From a virus: a stretch of DNA of 35,071 bases. The notes under the pieces were generated by a model, which saw nothing but the letters and a program-made list of their open reading frames with translations, made no database searches and was not told the DNA's origin. Positions 32,521-35,071 of the stretch are shown piece by piece. Positions within the stretch are counted from its first letter, which is position 1. Each line of letters starts with the position of its first letter. The translations under genes were made by a program, and so were the position numbers. Where the stretch lies: positions 1 to 35,071 of IMG/VR virus record IMGVR_UViG_3300031692_000012. One strand, given 5' to 3'.

Positions 32521-32548
32521 AGTTTATTAACAATATAAGGTATAATTT

Positions 32549-32743
32549 ATGAAGCATGCTGTTTTTTTCAGGCAACCAAAAAAACACGTTAAGTTTTTCC
32601 ATAATTTTGAAAAAAATTATCCGAAAATGGTAGAGCGTGCTAAACATGTTAAACAACTATATGAAATAAAAATACAGCAAGATCGGGAAGAGTATATGAG
32701 ACCAGCTGAGGTTTATGCTTCGACTAGAACTTGTTGCTTTTAA
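32549..32743 (+). CDS. Small basic hypothetical protein
   Basis: A 64-residue, Lys/His-rich protein (MKHAVFFRQPKKHVKFFHNF) ending in CCF. No family is recognised. The SD is AAGG, ten bases before the ATG. It lies 28 bases after the giant fibre and before small genes leading to lysis. The Cys-Cys at the C-terminus is notable but not diagnostic. Confidence 0.5.
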   Translation: MKHAVFFRQPKKHVKFFHNFEKNYPKMVERAKHVKQLYEIKIQQDREEYMRPAEVYASTRTCCF

Positions 32744-32769
32744 CAAAATTTATTAATAATGAGGTATAC

Positions 32770-33054
32770 ATGAAATTAAATCTAAACTTTAAATTAAAAA
32801 ACTTAGCTGGTGAAGAATTAGCCCCCGAGACGGCAGGTCAATTATTTGCTAATGCTTTAGCGATTGGTCAATCTGAAAAACCCATGAAGATGTTAACTTT
32901 CGCTCATAGCTTATATGATAATGGCGAAATAGAAGTTGATTTGGATGATTTGAAATTACTTGAAGATTTTGTAAGCAAGCACAAAACGTTTACTAATATT
33001 TTTAAAGCGGAGCTTTTGTCAGCTATTGAAAAATCAAAAATACCAAATAAGTAA
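32770..33054 (+). CDS. Hypothetical small acidic phage protein
   Basis: A 94-residue protein starting at 32770, where AATGAGG provides an SD; an in-frame ATG at 32731 would overlap the previous gene and adds residues unlike the rest. MKLNLNFKLKNLAGEELAPE, then TAGQLFANALAI and a helix with YDNGEIEVDLDDLKLLEDF, match a small protein pattern I associate with late phage regions, of unknown function. It is predicted cytoplasmic. It could be an assembly or lysis-timing factor; I have no specific evidence. Confidence 0.55.
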   Translation: MKLNLNFKLKNLAGEELAPETAGQLFANALAIGQSEKPMKMLTFAHSLYDNGEIEVDLDDLKLLEDFVSKHKTFTNIFKAELLSAIEKSKIPNK

Positions 33055-33057
33055 TTT

Positions 33058-33333
33058 ATGAAAAAAGCTTCCGATAATTTAAAATATGGTGAATTAGATT
33101 TTGGATCGGAAATTGGTATATTGGCATTTGATTTAACTGATGCTGAAGCGGCTCTTTCTTTTAAGCGGCATTCTAAATGTTTAGAAATGGCAATAGCTTT
33201 ATTTAATATTTCAGAAATTTGTCATCATAAAATTAAATATGCAGATAATGAGACTCTTACTATTGATGAAGTAGAGGACATTTTGACTGAAATTAGTGAT
33301 ATCGCATCAGAATATTGTGATTTAATACAATAA
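33058..33333 (+). CDS. Hypothetical small helical protein
   Basis: A 91-residue acidic, helical protein (DFGSEIGILAFDLTDAEAAL; LTIDEVEDILTEISDIASEY). No family is recognised. The ATG is four bases after the previous stop (TAATTTATG), so it probably depends on translational coupling. The endolysin gene starts five bases after its end. Confidence 0.5.
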   Translation: MKKASDNLKYGELDFGSEIGILAFDLTDAEAALSFKRHSKCLEMAIALFNISEICHHKIKYADNETLTIDEVEDILTEISDIASEYCDLIQ

Positions 33334-33338
33334 AAAAC

Positions 33339-33677
33339 ATGTCAAAACTATTAGAAAAACAATTTATTTTTTCTAAAAATGTAGCAAAATTATTATTATA
33401 CATTAATTCTGAAGGTTACGAAGTCACATTGGGAGAAGCATATAGGACTAAGGAGCAGGCTATTATTTATGCCAAACAGGGTTCCGGCATTGTCAATAGT
33501 CAACATTGCAAGCGATTGGCTATTGATTTAAATATTTTTGCGCTTATAGATGGCAAAATGCAATGGCTTACTGACAGTAAAGATTATAAAAAGTTTGGAG
33601 ATTTTTGGGAAAGACTAAACCATCACAATCGATGGGGAGGTCATTTTAATGACGGCAACCATTTTGAGATGAAATGA
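33339..33677 (+). CDS. M15-family endolysin (peptidoglycan peptidase)
   Basis: A 112-residue zinc peptidase of the VanY/L-alanyl-D-glutamate type. EAYRTKEQA (33-41) is the family's R-T motif. The zinc ligands are H56 and D63 in SQHCKRLAID and H108 in NHFEM near the C-terminus, with WGGHFNDGNHFE just before. The usual Gly of HxxGxAxD is Arg59-Leu here (HCKRLAID). It has no signal peptide, so it needs a holin. It is the first of the lysis genes, with an ATGA overlap to the holin candidate. The protein is slightly shorter than most family members (about 120-150). Confidence 0.85.
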   Translation: MSKLLEKQFIFSKNVAKLLLYINSEGYEVTLGEAYRTKEQAIIYAKQGSGIVNSQHCKRLAIDLNIFALIDGKMQWLTDSKDYKKFGDFWERLNHHNRWGGHFNDGNHFEMK

Positions 33678-33922
33678 AAAAAAATACCAAAACTATAATC
33701 CATGACCATGATGGGAAAGTTAGCCATAAGCGCTTATTTTCTACGGTGCTAATGATTTCAGGTATTGTAATGGCTATTATTGCTTATGCGCTTGCTTTAT
33801 TTATGCCAATTGGAGATTCACATCTAATTCGAGACCTTGTGGCTATAATTTTAGGCTTAGGTAGTGGTTTAAGTGGCGTTAGCATTTTTGATGCTATTAT
33901 TAAGCGGAGGAAAAATGATTGA
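33674..33922 (+). CDS. Holin candidate, two transmembrane helices
   Basis: An 82-residue protein. A charged N-terminus (MKKNTKTIIHDHDGKVSHKR) is followed by two hydrophobic helices, about residues 22-44 (FSTVLMISGIVMAIIAYALA) and 52-73 (LVAIILGLGSGLSGVSIFDA), and ends KRRKND. This is the form of a class II holin, which opens the inner membrane to let the endolysin out. It lies between the endolysin and spanin genes, with overlapping starts, which supports the role. The family is not specifically recognised. Confidence 0.65.
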   Translation: MKKNTKTIIHDHDGKVSHKRLFSTVLMISGIVMAIIAYALALFMPIGDSHLIRDLVAIILGLGSGLSGVSIFDAIIKRRKND

Positions 33923-34127
33923 TATAATCGCAAAAATAGTAACGATTATTATTTGCTTAATAGCTCTATATATTTTTGGATATAGGACAGGAACTAAAAA
34001 TACCAAACTTAAAAATCTAGAGGAGACTGTTAAAGATGCTAAAAAAACTAAAGAACGCCAGCTTGAGCGCCGCAGTACTCCTATCTCTGCTATTCGCGAA
34101 CGGATGCGCAAATACCTCCGCAAGTAA
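33915..34127 (+). CDS. Inner-membrane spanin (Rz-like)
   Basis: A 70-residue protein starting at 33915 (GCGGAGG four bases upstream). Residues about 4-23 (IIAKIVTIIICLIALYIFGY) are one membrane anchor. The rest is charged and helical (NTKLKNLEETVKDAKKTKER), suited to a periplasmic coiled coil. With the lipoprotein encoded in another frame (34036-34251) it forms a two-component spanin that fuses the inner and outer membranes at lysis. It overlaps the holin candidate by eight bases. Confidence 0.75.
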   Translation: MIDIIAKIVTIIICLIALYIFGYRTGTKNTKLKNLEETVKDAKKTKERQLERRSTPISAIRERMRKYLRK

Positions 34128-34251
34128 TTTTTGCTTATGGGCAAAACCTATTACCGTAACAGAAGAAGAGCTACGGTATCTAACGGAGGAAACGTTAAGG
34201 CAAATAGATGAATATAATCAAGAACTTGAGTACCACTGCGGAAAAAGATGA
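34036..34251 (+). CDS. Outer-membrane spanin lipoprotein (Rz1-like)
   Basis: A 71-residue protein whose first 92 bases overlap the Rz-like gene in a different frame. A basic start (MLKKLKN), a hydrophobic core and LLSLLFANGC24 form a lipoprotein signal peptide with the lipid-acceptor Cys24. The mature part, with CLWAKPITVTEEELRYLTEE and QIDEYNQELEYHCGK, matches the typical Rz1 ending (C.WA.PI ... T...I...N..Y...C). Partial nesting of the two spanin genes is common in phages of Gram-negative hosts. Confidence 0.85.
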   Translation: MLKKLKNASLSAAVLLSLLFANGCANTSASNFCLWAKPITVTEEELRYLTEETLRQIDEYNQELEYHCGKR

Positions 34252-34544
34252 TGAGTTTACTTGAAATAAATCTTCTTGCTAATTTTCTAAGGGACTATGC
34301 TACTGGTTTAAATATATTAATTGATGCAGGACTTATAGGTTATGTAATTTACCTTAAGAAGGAAATTAACAAACGGATTACTAAAGATGATTTAGAACAG
34401 ATACAGAATAATTTAATAGAACAGTTTAAAAGCGAAGTTAAGCATATCAAAGACCAAAATACTATTTCTATTACTGCTATTAATCAACGTATTGATGATT
34501 TAAAATCAACTTTACTTGCTGAGCTTAGGAGTATGAGGAAATAG
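34248..34544 (+). CDS. Small membrane-anchored coiled-coil protein
   Basis: A 98-residue protein. One hydrophobic segment lies at about residues 19-35 (LNILIDAGLIGYVIYLKKE), and a long charged coiled coil follows (about 40-98; LEQIQNNLIEQFKSEVKHIK). It could be a second holin or antiholin, or a superinfection-exclusion type protein; the sequence does not decide. The start overlaps the Rz1 stop (ATGATGA). It is the last rightward gene. Confidence 0.55.
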   Translation: MMSLLEINLLANFLRDYATGLNILIDAGLIGYVIYLKKEINKRITKDDLEQIQNNLIEQFKSEVKHIKDQNTISITAINQRIDDLKSTLLAELRSMRK

Positions 34545-34584
34545 CTCCCTTCGCATCACTAATCACAAGAGTGCACCAAAAAAT

Positions 34585-34614
34585 TTAAAAAATATTATTT
34601 ATTTTTGCTATAAT
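34585..34614 (+). promoter_or_regulatory. Extended -10 promoter before the structured element
   Basis: TGCTATAAT (34606-34614) is a perfect extended -10. The -35 is poor (TTAAAA at 34585-34590), as is usual for extended -10 promoters. Transcription would begin near 34621, at the first base of the structured element and not at any convincing coding gene. Confidence 0.6.
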
Positions 34615-34620
34615 AGTTAT

Positions 34621-34705
34621 ACCGAGCCTCTGTGGCTCGAACTGCCCCCGATGGGTGCGCATGGCTAGGTAACCATTCTAGCCTAGGTCACAGAGACGCC
34701 TTTTT
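34621..34705 (+). ncRNA. Candidate structured small RNA
   Basis: The roughly 85 bases after the extended -10 promoter fold well. CGAGCC (34623-34628) pairs with GGCTCG (34634-34639) around a TCTGT loop; GGCTAG (34663-34668) pairs with CTAGCC (34678-34683); CTCTGTG (34628-34634) can instead pair with CACAGAG (34689-34695), closing the whole element or forming a pseudoknot. Five T residues follow (34701-34705). It is much richer in GC than the flanks and no convincing ORF runs through it. No known RNA class is recognised; it may be an sRNA, a regulatory switch or a packaging/recombination site. Confidence 0.4.
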
Positions 34706-34739
34706 ATTATTGAAAATGCCAAATATTACTTATCTTTTT

Positions 34740-35063
34740 CTATTCATAGCCATAGCCATCACCATCACCATAGCTATAGCTATAGCTATAGCTATAGCGA
34801 AAGCCACAACCTAAGCCATCGCCATCGCCTGAGCCATAGTTGCCGAAACCATAGCCATCGCCATCGCCTGAGCCATAGCCATAGCCCCAGCCATCGCCCT
34901 TGCCATCGCCTGAGTCATAGCCTGAGCCATAGCGACCAAAGCCCTCACCATCGCCATCGCAGAAGCCATAGTCATAGCCATAGCCAATGCCATCGCCTAA
35001 GCCATAGCCATCGCCAAAGCCAGAACTTGATTGATTCTGATCAAAATTAATTGTTCTTTTCAT
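34740..35063 (-). CDS. GDGY hexanucleotide-repeat protein
   Basis: A 107-residue ORF. After a short unique start (MKRTINFDQNQSSSGF) almost every second residue is Gly, alternating with Asp or Tyr and some Ser/Phe (for example YGYGSGDGDGYGFGNYGSGD). It is coded by imperfect GGC-NAT hexamers. One unit near the C-terminus has become RYSYSYSYSY. No known fold is implied; it is probably disordered or amyloid/adhesive-like. The start is near the window end, with AGTAACCA upstream; the matching SD and promoter are at bases 1-46 if the ends join. The same tract ends the protein at 3516-3974. Confidence 0.6.
   Translation of the reverse strand: MKRTINFDQNQSSSGFGDGYGLGDGIGYGYDYGFCDGDGEGFGRYGSGYDSGDGKGDGWGYGYGSGDGDGYGFGNYGSGDGDGLGCGFRYSYSYSYSYGDGDGYGYE
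34743..35030 (-). repeat. Long GGC-NAT hexanucleotide repeat tract
   Basis: On the + strand the tract is alternating GCC and AT(C/A) units with occasional GAG/CCC/TTG variants, broken by TAGCTATAGCTATAGCTATA (about 34772-34795). Because the unit lacks stops in most frames, several frames on both strands stay open. This is a tandem-repeat low-complexity locus that is prone to slippage. Confidence 0.85.
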
Positions 35064-35071
35064 TGGTTACT

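Noticed and set aside
34621-34700. A tRNA gene on the - strand (acceptor-like CTCTGTG/CACAGAG, GGCT-AGAATGGTTACCT-AGCC resembling a D-arm, and GTTCGA)
   Set aside because: The T-stem does not pair, there is no acceptable anticodon arm, and the good promoter reads the other strand. The likeness is noted, but it is not a canonical tRNA.
34632-34814. A + strand ORF (MARTAPDGCAWLGNHSSLGH...) across the structured element and the repeat
   Set aside because: No SD, and it runs into the antisense of the GDGY tract (AIAITITIAIA). The base pairing argues for an RNA element instead.
34811-34993. A - strand ORF of the type MALAMAMTMASAMAMV
   Set aside because: It is a shadow of the GGC-NAT repeat in another frame; it has no SD and no unique sequence.

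Overview
The window is an almost complete genome of a low-GC, P22-like tailed phage (podovirus-type morphogenesis). It has a Gram-negative host, as shown by a nested Rz/Rz1-type spanin pair and an M15-type endolysin. No chromosomal housekeeping gene is visible. I cannot name the host genus. Most genes are AT-rich with T/A-ending codons, but the terminase block (about 5.2-7.9 kb) is clearly richer in GC and looks like a separate acquisition. I see no integrase, DNA polymerase, RNA polymerase or reverse transcriptase. Replication is probably a host-dependent, lambda O-type initiation by the gene at 615-1373. If the phage is temperate, it would more likely persist as a plasmid.

Layout. (1) 1-1765, + strand: a control and replication operon with an XRE-type regulator, a zinc ribbon, a winged-helix replication initiator and a double zinc-ribbon protein. 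(2) 1890-4803, - strand: nine small early-type ORFs behind a strong promoter at 4999-5027. They are built from reused segments: common AGAGAGGATAA leaders, shared N-termini, swapped C-termini, and 164-bp and 142-bp direct repeats. (3) 5205-14051, + strand: small-terminase candidate, DUF3008-like protein, TerL, portal, scaffold, a repeat-rich 303-bp gap, a decoration/cement protein and the major capsid protein. (4) 14103-28464: a beta-helix virion protein, small structural proteins, gp4-like and gp10-like tail completion proteins, three ejection-type proteins and two tail-fibre/appendage proteins. (5) 28477-32520: a 1347-residue fibre whose N-terminus is a paralogue of the decoration protein. 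(6) 32549-34544: small proteins and the lysis cassette (M15 endolysin, holin candidate, Rz, Rz1). (7) 34600-35063: a structured element with its own promoter, and on the - strand an extreme Gly-Asp-Tyr hexanucleotide-repeat ORF.

The left end (1-57) carries a - strand promoter and a Shine-Dalgarno sequence that fit the GDGY ORF starting at 35063 only if base 35071 joins base 1. The molecule is therefore probably circular or circularly permuted. This would make the XRE gene and the GDGY gene a divergent pair sharing one palindromic operator that overlaps both -35 boxes. The most unusual parts are this switch, the mosaic small-ORF island with the same GDGY tract, the hairpin plus tandem 13-mers inside the initiator gene, and the decoration-domain/fibre fusion.
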